Positions 45,113-54,591 of a DNA stretch of 64,000 bases are shown piece by piece; positions within the stretch are counted from its first letter, which is position 1, and each line of letters starts with the position of its first letter. The translations under genes were made by a program, and so were the position numbers. Origin of the DNA: Macrosoma leucophasiata. Taxonomy: Eukaryota > Arthropoda > Insecta > Lepidoptera > Hedylidae. The stretch is taken from assembly GCA_036365455.1 (NCBI GenBank), contig JAWQUS010000023.1, forward strand, positions 9,300,001 to 9,364,000. Reading direction: 5' to 3'. The notes beneath the pieces were generated by a model. That model saw only the letters and a program-made list of their open reading frames with translations, did not search any database and had not been told where the DNA came from.

Positions 45113-45943
45113 TCATTCATTAATTCATTCATTCGTTCCATTACTGCTTTATTTATTTTAAGATAGTTTAATTAAAGTTTTTTAAAAAAAAAATTGTAAT
45201 GAATTGTATTTAATTACCTTTAAACCTATAACCTGTTTGACCTTTTTACTCTAAATCCTCTTGTCTATAACTTTATCAATGAACTAAAATAATTGAATAA
45301 CATTTTAATTACATCACTAAACTTAGTCAATTTTAAACTCGGTTTCATTAGGTACTCGTATGTTACTCTATTATGCATTTAAACGCGCTGTGAAATCATC
45401 GTGAATATACATTTAAATTGTTAGTTTGTATCATAAAATGATATAAAAACTTTAGTAACCACGTTAGTTTCGGCAAATAAACAGAACAATTATAGGTATT
45501 TTATGTATGTATACACTTTTTGACTTGTGTGAGACAAGGACAGTAGCAATTCCATTAATATCATATAAGGAATTAACTTACTATAAATGGCTTACAAATA
45601 CGAAATTGTTTATCTGAACAATACAGTGAAAAATAACGTAAGGTCAGCCATTAAAACAATCTTGCTGTAATACGATACATGATCCCGGAAAGTAGACAAT
45701 AGTATGAGAAATACAATAGATCTTTATACGACTCTACATTTATAAGTAAGTACTTAAGTAACAATACTGGAAGAAAATGATACGTCAATTTATCTTCTCT
45801 ATAAAAGGAACAATAAAACTTTCCTTTACCCTTATTAGCTGAGGAATATCAGACAGAATCAGGCAATATGAAGAACTAGCTATTGCCTGCGACATTGCTC
45901 GCGAGAAATACGTAATATTTAAAATGTTAGACTTGATTTTTGG
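45113..45943. other. AT-rich DNA, nothing recognised
   Basis: Apart from the CATT microsatellite at its left edge, no gene or repeat was recognised. Confidence 0.45.
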
Positions 45944-46150
45944 AAAAAAAGCGGCCAAGTGCAAGTCAGACTTGCGTTCAGGGGGCTCCGAATATACACG
46001 GTACATATACCAAAATAACATTTTTTACAATTTTTGTCTGTCTGTCTGTCTCAGCCGTTCCAGCTGAATCTCGGGAACGGCTGGACCGATTTTGACGGGA
46101 CTTTCACTGGCAGATAGCTTATGTAATAAGGAGTAACTAGGCTACTTTTA
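45944..46150 (+). repeat. 'ggccaagtgcaagtc' dispersed repeat, copy
   Basis: It starts 'gcggccaagtgcaagtcaga' and contains 'gtctgtctgtctgtctcagc' and 'gaacggctggaccgattttg'. These are landmarks of a very common lepidopteran repeat also present at 46612, 53517 and 56706. Mobility class unknown. Confidence 0.5.
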
Positions 46151-46152
46151 TA

Positions 46153-46233
46153 CTAGCTGCGCCCACGACTTCGTCTGGGTAGATACTGAACAATCATAAA
46201 TTCTCACGCGGACGAAGTCGCGGGCACAGCAAG
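46153..46233. mobile_element. Two Helitron-like 3' ends head to head
   Basis: 'CTAGctgcgcccacgacttc' is a reversed 3' end, and 'ggacgaagtcgcgggcacag' a forward one about 40 bp later. They pair as an inverted repeat of about 22 bp. This may be two truncated elements or a small foldback. Confidence 0.45.
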
Positions 46234-46469
46234 TTCAAAATACATCTGTCGTGTAGTCATTGATTATTTTAGACTAGTTCAGATGGAGATAATTCCTTAT
46301 AAATAGTTGTTATCGTTATCTGTTATTATCGTCCACGTATTTACAACCTTCCTAAACCATTTCAACTATTCAGTCATACCTTTATCTTTCAACTATATGT
46401 AGGTAGATGTAATACCTAAGCCTTTTTATTATATTTCAATAGCTCCCTCTCTCTACTTTAATTTTAGAG

Positions 46470-46558
46470 GTGATCACTATAATTTAGCGGTTTGTAGACT
46501 AGGTAGAATAGGTAACGCGCCACCATCAGCACCATCACTGGAGCTTTACCACCAGTAA
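46470..46558 (-). mobile_element. SINE A 5' fragment, old and reversed
   Basis: Minus strand: 'actggtggtaaagctccagt', then a diverged middle ending near 'aaccgctaaat'. Confidence 0.45.
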
Positions 46559-46611
46559 TGAAGGTAATATTTAGAACAATAATTAGATACTTGCAACTGA
46601 ACATTGTAAAT

Positions 46612-46850
46612 AGTAAAAAACCGGACAAGTGCGGGTCGGATTAGAGGACGACGAAAGGTTCGCTAGATGATATATTAAAAACGGCAAAAAATCATCCCTC
46701 CCTCTTAAATATATAATTTAATTTACCTTAATATTTATTCTTAAAGTGAATATGTATGTGTATTGTACAGCTTGCGACGGACAGACAGATGGCCAGCGGA
46801 GTCTCACAGTAGTAGGTACCTACATTTCTCTGGGTACGGAACTTAAAAAT
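46612..46850 (+). repeat. 'ccggacaagtgcgggtcgg' dispersed repeat, near complete
   Basis: It starts 'aaaaaccggacaagtgcggg' and ends 'tgggtacggaacttaaaaa', with 'gacggacagacagatggcca' before the end. Reversed fragments of the end occur at 11926 and 33567. No coding capacity was seen. Confidence 0.5.
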
Positions 46851-47139
46851 AGTTGACTTATCTCAACTTAATAAAAAAATAAGAGCAAAGTTTAAGTTAT
46901 TAAGCTAATAACGGATCAAAGTAGTAATTTAATAAAATGAAAATGACATAAAACGATACTTGGTAGGCAATTGACTTGTCATTATGGTTCTTCACAAAGA
47001 GGCAACACCTCCACTACATGGGCATATGGGCAACTTATAAAGATTTCTACCTCACCTAGTTAATAAACCACTTAGATTCACTACTTTGCACCTTTGCACC
47101 TGTTAAGAAATATGGCCTCATGTTGCTCTATTATTTTGT
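46851..47139. other. AT-rich DNA
   Basis: Nothing recognised. Confidence 0.4.
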
Positions 47140-48490
47140 GTCCGCATATTCCAGTAAACTTTTCTAAAAATAAACTCCTCTTGCAAACCTCAAACTAACA
47201 AAGCCGAGGATCTCTTGTCAGATTTGGAACATTCCACGAGCAAGTTTAAGTGAGTCTACATATAGAATACCGCCGTGAGCCGACTGGCTCCAATGGAGCG
47301 GATGCGATAATGTTAGTTTCAGTTCGCTCGGTGTGCTGTACGGCGAACGTGCATTTCCTGTAAGAAATAAACTTTAATTAGCGTATGAACTTGACCTATT
47401 CCTCCACATCGCAAACTAACAAAACCCGAGATTAAAAGGGTTAAAATATTCCACGAGCAAACGGGTACAAGTTTAAGTGGGACTGCAGATAACCTAGCAG
47501 AATACCTCCGAGTTCCAACTGGACACAATGAGGCGGATCACTGGCGGATGTGATAGTGTTCGTTTCAATCCGTTCGGTGTGTGGTGCTGCGGGTCGGTCA
47601 GCGTGCATTTCCTGAGTGAAATAGGCTTTCAATATAGCGCATGAACTGAAAAATAAAATGTATTTAAAATTGTTCTCTTTCGTTCATTTTATAAGTAGGT
47701 AAACAACATTTGTTGATGTTTAAAGAAAATGCGGTTACGTTGATTCTCACACTCAACATTATACCTAATGGTTACCTATTTGTTATTTAACACTTTCGTA
47801 GCCATTTATTTCAGTGTCTAATTAGGTATAAACTATACTATAAATCTCAGAATAATAAAAGTCTGACAAGAATTTTGTCAGACTTAGAACATTCCACGGG
47901 CAAGTTTAAAGTGAGTCTGCAAATAGAATACCACCGAGGGCCAACTGGCCCATTGAGCGGATGTGATAGTGTTCCTTTCAATCCACTCGGTGTGCGATTC
48001 TGCGGTGCGGCCAGTGTGTATTTCCTGGAAGAAAATTAAATGAAATTTCAGTGTTGCACGTGAATTGAGAAATAACACATTTTGTAGGTCAATTAAATTG
48101 GATTAACGTCTTAGGTTTATTGTAAAAGCTCTAATGAACGTTTATTCACTCACTCAACGTTATTGTGGTTAGTTTTTGTTTTATGGTTACTTTTGTGAGT
48201 ACGTATTCCAGTGCAGTTATCTAAAAATAACTCATTCCGCTACGTTGCAAACTAACAAAAGCCAGGCAACTCTTGTCAGATTTAGAACATTAGAACATTC
48301 CATGAGCAAGCCTAAGTGAGTTTGCATATAGAATATCGCTGATCGCCAACTGGCCACAATGGAGAAGGTAGCGATAGTGTTCCTTTCAATCCACTCGGTG
48401 TTCAGATAATCTGTAGCGGTTCTGCAGTATTGCGGCACGATCAGTATGCATTTCCTGGACGAATGTTGTTTCAATTTATCGAGTGCACTG
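47140..48490. repeat. Four-copy diverged tandem array, exon-like on minus strand
   Basis: Cores lie at about 47160-47370, 47405-47625, 47865-48040 and 48225-48470. Each has, in order, '.ttccacgagcaagtttaa', 'ccaactgg.c', 'gatgtgatagtgtt', 'tcaatccactcggtgt' and 'gcatttcctg'. On the minus strand each core starts after a pyrimidine-rich tract and AG (ttacag, actcag, ttccag, gtccag) followed by GAAAT. Copies 2 and 3 then stay open for about 46-56 codons ('HTEWIERNTITS' in copy 3) to a similarly placed stop. Copies 1 and 4 are frameshifted or stopped early. On the plus strand three of four carry AAGTGAGT, a donor-like site. I do not recognise the family. It may be duplicated exons of an unknown gene, or a non-coding tandem repeat. 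Confidence 0.55.
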
Positions 48491-48620
48491 CGGTAAACAT
48501 TTAAAAGCTTTTAATTTACGTTGATTTCGCGAAATAAGGATTAGCATCTCAGGGGATTCTAAAGATCAACTTCAAAAGGAGGTAATTACCTAGTTGATTA
48601 TAAAATAGGTACCGTACATG

Positions 48621-48679
48621 TAATAATAATGATTCAATGGACTTGATTAACAATCAAGTTCATTGAATCATTAATATTA
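48621..48679. repeat. Long hairpin with 3-nt loop
   Basis: 'aatgattcaatggacttgat' is mirrored by 'atcaagttcattgaatcatt' around loop 'aac' plus pairing T/A, with one mismatch. Weaker pairing extends to about 28 bp. It is outside any recognised element. Confidence 0.75.
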
Positions 48680-48755
48680 ACAAACATTAATATACGTTAA
48701 CTAATAACTTTAAGTTACATGATATGTTCTTAGGTTTTCGCGAGCTACACTCATT

Positions 48756-49341
48756 GAAATAAAACTATTTTTACGGATTTATCTCGCATATATTAAACTA
48801 AAATGATTTTTAAAATCAAACGAAGAGAGCTGTATCCACCCGCGTTAAAGAGCACATTGCTGATGTCAAAAACCGAAGAACAGGGAGGTCTGCAGTCTGT
48901 GAACACATAGCGGATAAGCCAAACCATTACATCCGGTTTGATAAAATTCAAATACTCGCTAGAGAACACAAACCCATTCCACGAATGGTACGCGGGGCTA
49001 TTGAAATTAAAAAAACACCCAAATTTCAATAGAGAAGATGGATGGCGATTATCAACATCATGGGATCCCATACTTAGCAAGATTAAATCCCAGCCGCAGC
49101 AGTCTGCAAGACCTCAAGATACCATAAGTAATTATTGTGTTAATCCTGAACGCTACGCAAGGCGTTTACGAAATCGATGGAGGTAGCTACATATAATTTT
49201 TCAAACTTCTGTCAGACAAATGTCACCTCAGTCTGCCCGGGACCACGGAAGCTGAAAAGCGACCGAAACGTCGGGTTGATTTTAAAAATCATTTTAGTTT
49301 AATATACGCGAGATAAATCCGTAAAAATAGTTTTATTTCAA
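48756..49341 (+). mobile_element. Penelope-like element fragment with inverted ends
   Basis: Terminal inverted repeats of about 65 bp ('tgaaataaaactatttttac' at the left, mirrored by 'gtaaaaatagttttatttca' at the right) enclose a decayed coding segment. One frame at about 48845-49029 reads 'VKEHIADVKNRRTGRSAVC' then 'IRFDKIQILAREHKPIPRM'. A shift near 49010 leads to 'KHPNFNREDGWRLSTSWDP' (stop at 49186). This combination is typical of the GIY-YIG endonuclease end of Penelope-like retroelements, as is the 3' 'gcgaccgaaacgtcgggttg'. The reverse transcriptase is missing. Inverted ends fit the inverted pseudo-LTR forms known for this class. Confidence 0.7.
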
Positions 49342-49436
49342 CTTTAAGTTACGTTTTTTCATTTGTTTTATTGTTCAATGTTATTTCAAATCGCTTCGCA
49401 CTATAATTAAATAAAATAAATAATAAATAAATAAAA

Positions 49437-49604
49437 TACGCTTACACTCACAGCCCCACAGTAGGTATAAACCTGTGTCGTGGGTGCCGTTGTACACATA
49501 CAACACATACACAAACACCCAGACCCGAAACAAATATCTGTAGGCCATACAAATATTTGTCCCGGTGCGGGGATCGAACCCCGCTGGACTAACCGGGTCG
49601 TCAA
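49437..49604 (-). mobile_element. tRNA-derived SINE D, reversed
   Basis: The minus strand carries a B-box-like 'ggggttcgatccccgcacc', followed by 'gggtgtttgtgtatgtgttg' and 'tgtgagtgtaagcg'. The A-box side is incomplete. A second copy lies at 50683-50885. Confidence 0.6.
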
Positions 49605-49609
49605 ATTTA

Positions 49610-49655
49610 TTACGTGTATTCTAAGAATAGATAATGATAAGAATACACGTAATAT
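49610..49655. repeat. 14-bp inverted repeat
   Basis: 'attacgtgtattct' and 'agaatacacgtaat' are separated by about 17 bases. It lies between a tRNA-derived SINE and a SINE B copy. Confidence 0.6.
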
Positions 49656-49660
49656 AATAT

Positions 49661-50287
49661 CCAAGGCATCGGGACGTGACGACCCCATCCCCCTCTAGTG
49701 GAAGAGAATTCTTCCGGTAGTGCATTCAGTCAACCGAACAATGGCGGTGAAACCATTAGTGACCGGTGGTAGTAATTATGACGCGGGATGGGCTGCAGCA
49801 TCCCGCGATTAAACTACCGCCACTGCGATCGCCAATCCGCCTGCTAAGCGTGGTGATACTGGCGATTATGGCACATTCATCCCAAATGACGCACACAGAG
49901 CAACGCGGGCCATCGGCCGCGGCGGACCGGAGGGGAGTAGACATATGCAGGCTTTCCCCTCTGTCAAAGTACAAGACCAAATGGTCCTGTACCTGTCGCC
50001 CAGATATTTGAATGTGTGCGTGAAATTGTTTATGTATTTTGTTAACGTCAAAGTGTGAGTTTCGTAGTAATAGACGATTTTTGTAGTGTGAGTGTGTGTC
50101 GCACGTATTTCCCCCCGCAAAAAATGATAGACTGTTTCGCATCGGCAATACACGCTATGGCTACTCCCCTCCAGTCCGCCGCGACCGGTGGGCCGCGTTC
50201 CTCTATGGACGCATACCACTGATGTGGGCGTCATTAGGGAAGGCGTTGTCCAGCGTAAACGTTTTTCAGCTGGAGTGATGGTGATTG
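49661..50287 (+). mobile_element. SINE B, full length, split by MITE C
   Basis: It starts 'ccaaggcatcgggacgtgac' and includes 'gtcaaccgaacaatggcggt' and 'gcgatcgccaatccgcctgc'. It is interrupted at 49894-50208 by a MITE, and resumes with 'accactgatgtgggcgtc' and an RTE-like end 'acgtttttcagctggagtga' plus a short tail. This copy gives the family architecture: unique head, body, RTE-type tail. Confidence 0.55.
49894..50208. mobile_element. MITE family C, copy 2
   Basis: Inverted ends ('cagagcaacgcgggcc' / 'ggccgcgttcctctatgg') and GC-rich subterminal blocks match copy 1 at 15743. 'acgca' is repeated on both flanks (49889-49893, 50209-50213) and may be the target duplication. The interior 'gtttcgtagtaatagacgat' is shared with copy 1 in inverse orientation. 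Confidence 0.65.
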
Positions 50288-50682
50288 CTATATCTGTGCT
50301 TCATATTAATATTTAGATTGGCCGAAAAATTCCATCGCTAGGTCAATTTTATTTCCCATTGCAAAATCGTCTGGTAGAACCGAACGACAAATTCTTAACA
50401 TTGAAACTTTGCCAAGTTGAAGTTGAGTAATATTCAGGATGACATTATTCACAGCGACTTTCTTATGTCATCGAACTCTGAAAAAAATCCCGTTGACGGT
50501 AAATCGGATGCCTGTGCCTGTATTCCTGAATATCTATTAAAAACAGCTCAACGTTGTAAAATAGGTGAGGTTTATAAATAGATAATAGACCAATACAATT
50601 TACGAAGAAAAACATAAGTTTGTACAGTAAAAATAAAAGATATGAGTACGTACTGAGATTAAAAGATAATTAAATAATAAAT
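50288..50682. other. AT-rich DNA
   Basis: Nothing recognised. Confidence 0.4.
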
Positions 50683-50885
50683 ACGCTTACACTCACAGCT
50701 CCACATTAGGTATTATATGAACCTGTGTCGTAGATGTCGTTGTACACATACAACACATACACAAACACCCAGACCCGCCAGACCCCGCCCAGATATCTGT
50801 AGACCTTACAAATATTTGTTCTGGTGCGGGGATCGAACCCGCGACCCTTTAAATCAAACGGTGGTTTCGCACCGCTACAATAGTG
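50683..50885 (-). mobile_element. tRNA-derived SINE D, reversed, with fuller tRNA head
   Basis: The minus strand shows 'gtagcggtgcgaaaccaccg' (A-box side) and 'gcgggttcgatccccgcacc' (B-box), then the same body as 49437-49604 ('gggtgtttgtgtatgtgttg'). Confidence 0.65.
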
Positions 50886-51574
50886 ATAATATCATATTGT
50901 AATCATAATTTGTGAAAGACCCGTAAGAGCGTTTTTATAAAATTTTCTAAGTACGAGTAGTACAACGGCATTATGAAACCTATCAAAAAGCTGATAAATA
51001 AGCAAAAACAGACGCACCAATGACAAAAAAAAATCTGCGAAATAGCCATATTTTTTTCATTTCCTTTAAATAAAAAATAGGTACTACACCGTGAGCGAGT
51101 TCCTAATGGTTAGCAGAAAAATCGTAAAAGCGAACAGTAGAATGCCAACAACTGAGTCAATTCGGGACGATGGCATTGACATTCATTTCTAATGCGTTCC
51201 ACTACAACCGGTAGCTGGATTCCCGGCCAAAGTTGATTTTATTACCGCAATTCCTATTTTATATTTGTAGTTTTATCTTATATCGCCGGTGTAGTTTTAT
51301 TATTATTATTAAGCCTTTATTAACTAGAAAATTTTACACAGTTAAGTTACATTATAAAAAACAAACAAATAGTACATCGATCACTTTCTTCATCATTATA
51401 TTTCTAGTGCATCAGTAGACGCGAAGGCCTCTTCCAGGTTCCATTCTGAGCGGTCTTGTGTCACTCTGGGCCAAATGGGGCCAACTACTTTTCTCTAAAA
51501 ATTCACTTCAATTATCACTCCTAGAAAGATCAACTTTAATCGCCAAGAAAAGTTTATCGGTGTAGTAATTCAGA
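50886..51574. other. AT-rich DNA
   Basis: No gene or element was recognised. Confidence 0.4.
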
Positions 51575-52864
51575 GGCAGAGCTTGTGATCCACCAAGCTC
51601 AGCCACGTGACTCACGTTTTTTTGTATATCAGTTATTGATCCATTCTCAATCCCCAACCTAAAGTATGAAGTAAAATATGAAATGAATTCTTTCATTTTT
51701 CTTAACAGTTCCTATTTTAGATTAGTAGCCCATTAGTAGACAAACGACAGCATCAAAAGAAGTTACACTTCAAATCATCAATTAAGAGTGTAGCAATTTT
51801 TTTTATGTTATGGAAGTGTCAAACAAGCATGGCTAAGCATGCTATTCACATTGATGTTAAGTGATGACTGCAGCCTAGAGACACCCACACAAAGGCCAAG
51901 GTCAAAATGCAGATGCTTTACCACTCCCGAGGCCTAAGGTGTTATGCCTCTGTGCCGGAAATTACACGGCCGTACATTACCACTGGACCGGAACACGATA
52001 GTGCTGTACACTACCATTTAGCGGCAAGTAATATTAGGTAATGCGGTGGTGCCTACGCCTTCGAGCTCCGTCATTGGAGCTCTACCATCAGTAGAAATAT
52101 AAGCCCATGTGGCTTACATAGATAGGTATCATAAATCAACCGTTAACCGACACAACTTGCGCTACTATCTCCTTTCAAAGGGAGCAATTTCCCGAGAAAC
52201 TACAAAATGAGCGTAAACACTAATAACAGTCATAAAATGTGCTCCGAATGGTGTCGTAAACGCGAAGCGAGTGTCAGCGATGTAAATTGTCACCGTTAGA
52301 GTTGTGAGATCACACGAGAACGCCTTTTTTGAAAAAGCACAATTTAATAGGGCAAAGGTATGGATTCAGATGAGGTTTGAAGAATAACTGACTAACAAAT
52401 TCATGAAAATTTTGAAAATATTTCGCGAACTATAAATAAGCTTCACCACGTAGGTAATAACGTTTCGTCGCGCATCAGTTATTGATCCGTTCTTAGACCA
52501 TAGGTACAGTAAAAACGAAAAAGGGCTCTTGGAAGTAAGTACACGTGGAAGTAAAATCGGAAATCTCTAGTTTCTATTTTATCCTGTCAGTTAGATAAAT
52601 GTCACTTCAAAACGCCAATTATGCGTGTCGCAAATACACGCCACATGTCAGCGTATAAATCAACCGTTAACCGACACAACTTGCGCTACTATCTCCTTTC
52701 AAAGGGAGCAATTTCCCGAGAAACCACAAAATGAGCGTAAACACTAATGACAGTCATAAAATGTGCTCCGAACGGTGTCGTAAACGCGAAGCGAGTGTCA
52801 GCGATGTAAACTGTCAAACCGTTCGAGTTGTGAGATCACACGTGAACGCCTTTTACGTTTTCAC
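51575..52864 (+). repeat. Local direct duplication (two units)
   Basis: Unit 1 (about 51575-52333) and unit 2 (about 52435-52864) share 'atcagttattgatcc.ttct' at their starts and, more strongly, about 205 bp at 52132-52333 and 52656-52864 ('caaccgttaaccgacacaac', 'cgcgaagcgagtgtcagcga'). Unit 1 is lengthened by a SINE A insertion. The first halves are diverged while the last 205 bp are nearly identical, so conversion or a second, smaller duplication may have acted. Confidence 0.65.
51797..52095 (-). mobile_element. SINE A, full length, reversed
   Basis: A T-run at 51797-51804 (reversed poly(A)), then all family landmarks in reverse through to 'gagctctaccatcagta' at 52094. It carries an internal 'gcatggctaagcatgc' micro-duplication. 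It is inserted in unit 1 of the local duplication. Confidence 0.75.
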
Positions 52865-52925
52865 GGTCATTACCTTTACATTGGTGTCTAAAACCCGTTA
52901 TTTAATGGTTACTTTGGAAAACTAG
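52731..52925 (+). CDS. Hypothetical 64-codon ORF in duplicated segment
   Basis: ATG (52731) to TAG encodes a 64-residue peptide starting MSVNTNDSHKMCSERCRKR, with three Cys in the first half and a hydrophobic run (FYVFTVITFTLV) in the second. The first half is duplicated at 52207-52330, where a frame break (an in-frame stop after DVNCH.R) ruins the copy. There is no family match and no splice context is evident. It may be chance. Confidence 0.2.
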   Translation: MSVNTNDSHKMCSERCRKREASVSDVNCQTVRVVRSHVNAFYVFTVITFTLVSKTRYLMVTLEN

Positions 52926-53833
52926 GCATGTGCTGTGAAATTGGTGGTATTTCATGTATTTAGGACCATTGATTTGATTACATGTCGTTTGATTTACTTT
53001 GGGATTATATCTGGTTTTTGTTTTATTAAAATGTTCCTGCAGTATTATCCTGTATCCTGGTATTCGCTTACTGATATGTGATGACTCGCTCCCTACCTAA
53101 AATCCCTACGCTTAAAAAATTAAATTAATCCCAAACCTCTAATTATCGTGGCGGTCATCATCTTCATGATCCTACACCACAACTTATAGCTGTCTTTTGC
53201 ATAGTTTCCTCCCATTCCTTCCCAATGAAAGTAGCAAACAAGCATACCAGTTCATGGTAAGTTAATCATCAACATCTAAGGCTATTAACAAGTCTGTGAA
53301 ACAAAATAAGCGTTGAAAGTTCGGCTCAAAGTCAAAGTAAAGTCGTTGTGCCGTCTGTGAATCTGGACTACTCAGTATTTCTATTTTGCTTTCTTTCCCA
53401 CGATTTTTTCTAACACACAAAAAAATAACGTCATCGACCCGGCATGACTTGAGCTCACTTACCTGCGTTTAAATAATATGTCAAATTGCGCAACGACCAT
53501 TAGAAGTAAAAGAAAATAAAAAAAACAGCCAAGTGCGAGTCGAATTGACACATGAGGTTTTCCATATAAAATACCACTACATAAACGTTCGTATTAATAA
53601 ATTAACATCGACTAAAATGTTAAAAATCAATGTACTAAATATGTGTCAGGTACTGACAGTTTGTAACGTATCTACCTAAGTGTTTATATATTTTGTAGGT
53701 TTGTTAAGGTACTTAAGTAATTAGTTGTTTTAGTGGTCTTAAGAATCTATAATACAGCTTCTTCTTCTTACGCTCTTCAAGCTTTTTATGAGGTCCATTT
53801 GATTGAAACTTTTTTTTAAATTTGTTTATGCAT
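52926..53833. other. AT-rich DNA with repeat fragments
   Basis: A piece of the 29056 MITE family is at 53326-53360 ('aaagtaaagtcgttgtgccg'). The 'cagccaagtgcgagtcgaat' dispersed repeat starts near 53517. A SINE A-like reversed trace lies near 53228-53270. No gene. Confidence 0.4.
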
Positions 53834-54208
53834 GGTGCAGCCGGAAAGGTCCAACAACATTAAAAGGTGTTCTATCTATATCAAGTTTCAAATCATTGAC
53901 TTAAACAATAACAACGAAATCACATTTTTTTTCGTACAAAGTTTAAAAATTAATTATTTTTTATTTTATTTGACAACCCTAACAAGTCGTCAATGAAAAC
54001 GCTCCACTTTTCACACACACATGCCATGTGTGGTGACGTGAGGAGAACAATACGCGTGTGTGCGTATGAAATGCGGCATCTCAGCAATTACCTGCGCACA
54101 TGATGATTTTACATTCTCAGGGGAAAAAGACCTTGGGGGATGAAGTCAACATCAGCATAGGCATGGACTGTTGAAATATTATTATTGTTGGACCTTTCCG
54201 GCTGCACC
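53834..54208. mobile_element. DNA element with 23-bp perfect TIRs
   Basis: 'ggtgcagccggaaaggtccaaca' at 53834-53856 is the exact reverse complement of 54186-54208. The 375-bp element has no coding capacity. The TSD is not clear, so the superfamily is not assigned. Confidence 0.7.
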
Positions 54209-54393
54209 TTGTATATTGTATATTGAACTTAATATATCCGCAACATACCTTCTTATGTGTGAAAAGGTTTGCATTGTTTACGAACAGAACCCTAAAATCA
54301 AATGTTGAATGTTCACACTCGCGTAAAAAAACATCTCTAAACGAGTGGGAATTTTTATTTTATTACTTAGAATGATTCACATCGACAGCAAAA

Positions 54394-54476
54394 AGTTTTT
54401 TTTTTATGTTATAAAAGTGGCAAACAACCGTGCAGTTCACATTGATGTTAAGTGATGACGGCAGCCTATAGATCTC
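54394..54476 (-). mobile_element. SINE A 3' fragment, reversed
   Basis: A T-run, then 'atgttataaaagtggcaaac' and 'cacattgatgttaagtgatg' to 'gcagcctatag'. Confidence 0.6.
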
Positions 54477-54591
54477 TACTTTGTTTTCATACCATTTAAC
54501 CACAAGCTGGTAGGTAGGTACCACAGAAATCTAAATTTATGTGGCTGGTACCTACCTACGCAGCACATATGATTTGAGATATTGACATTAA

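Noticed and set aside
47140..48490. CRISPR-like or microRNA cluster reading of the four-copy array
   Set aside because: Units are long, diverged and unevenly spaced, and no stable precursor-like hairpin was found within a unit.
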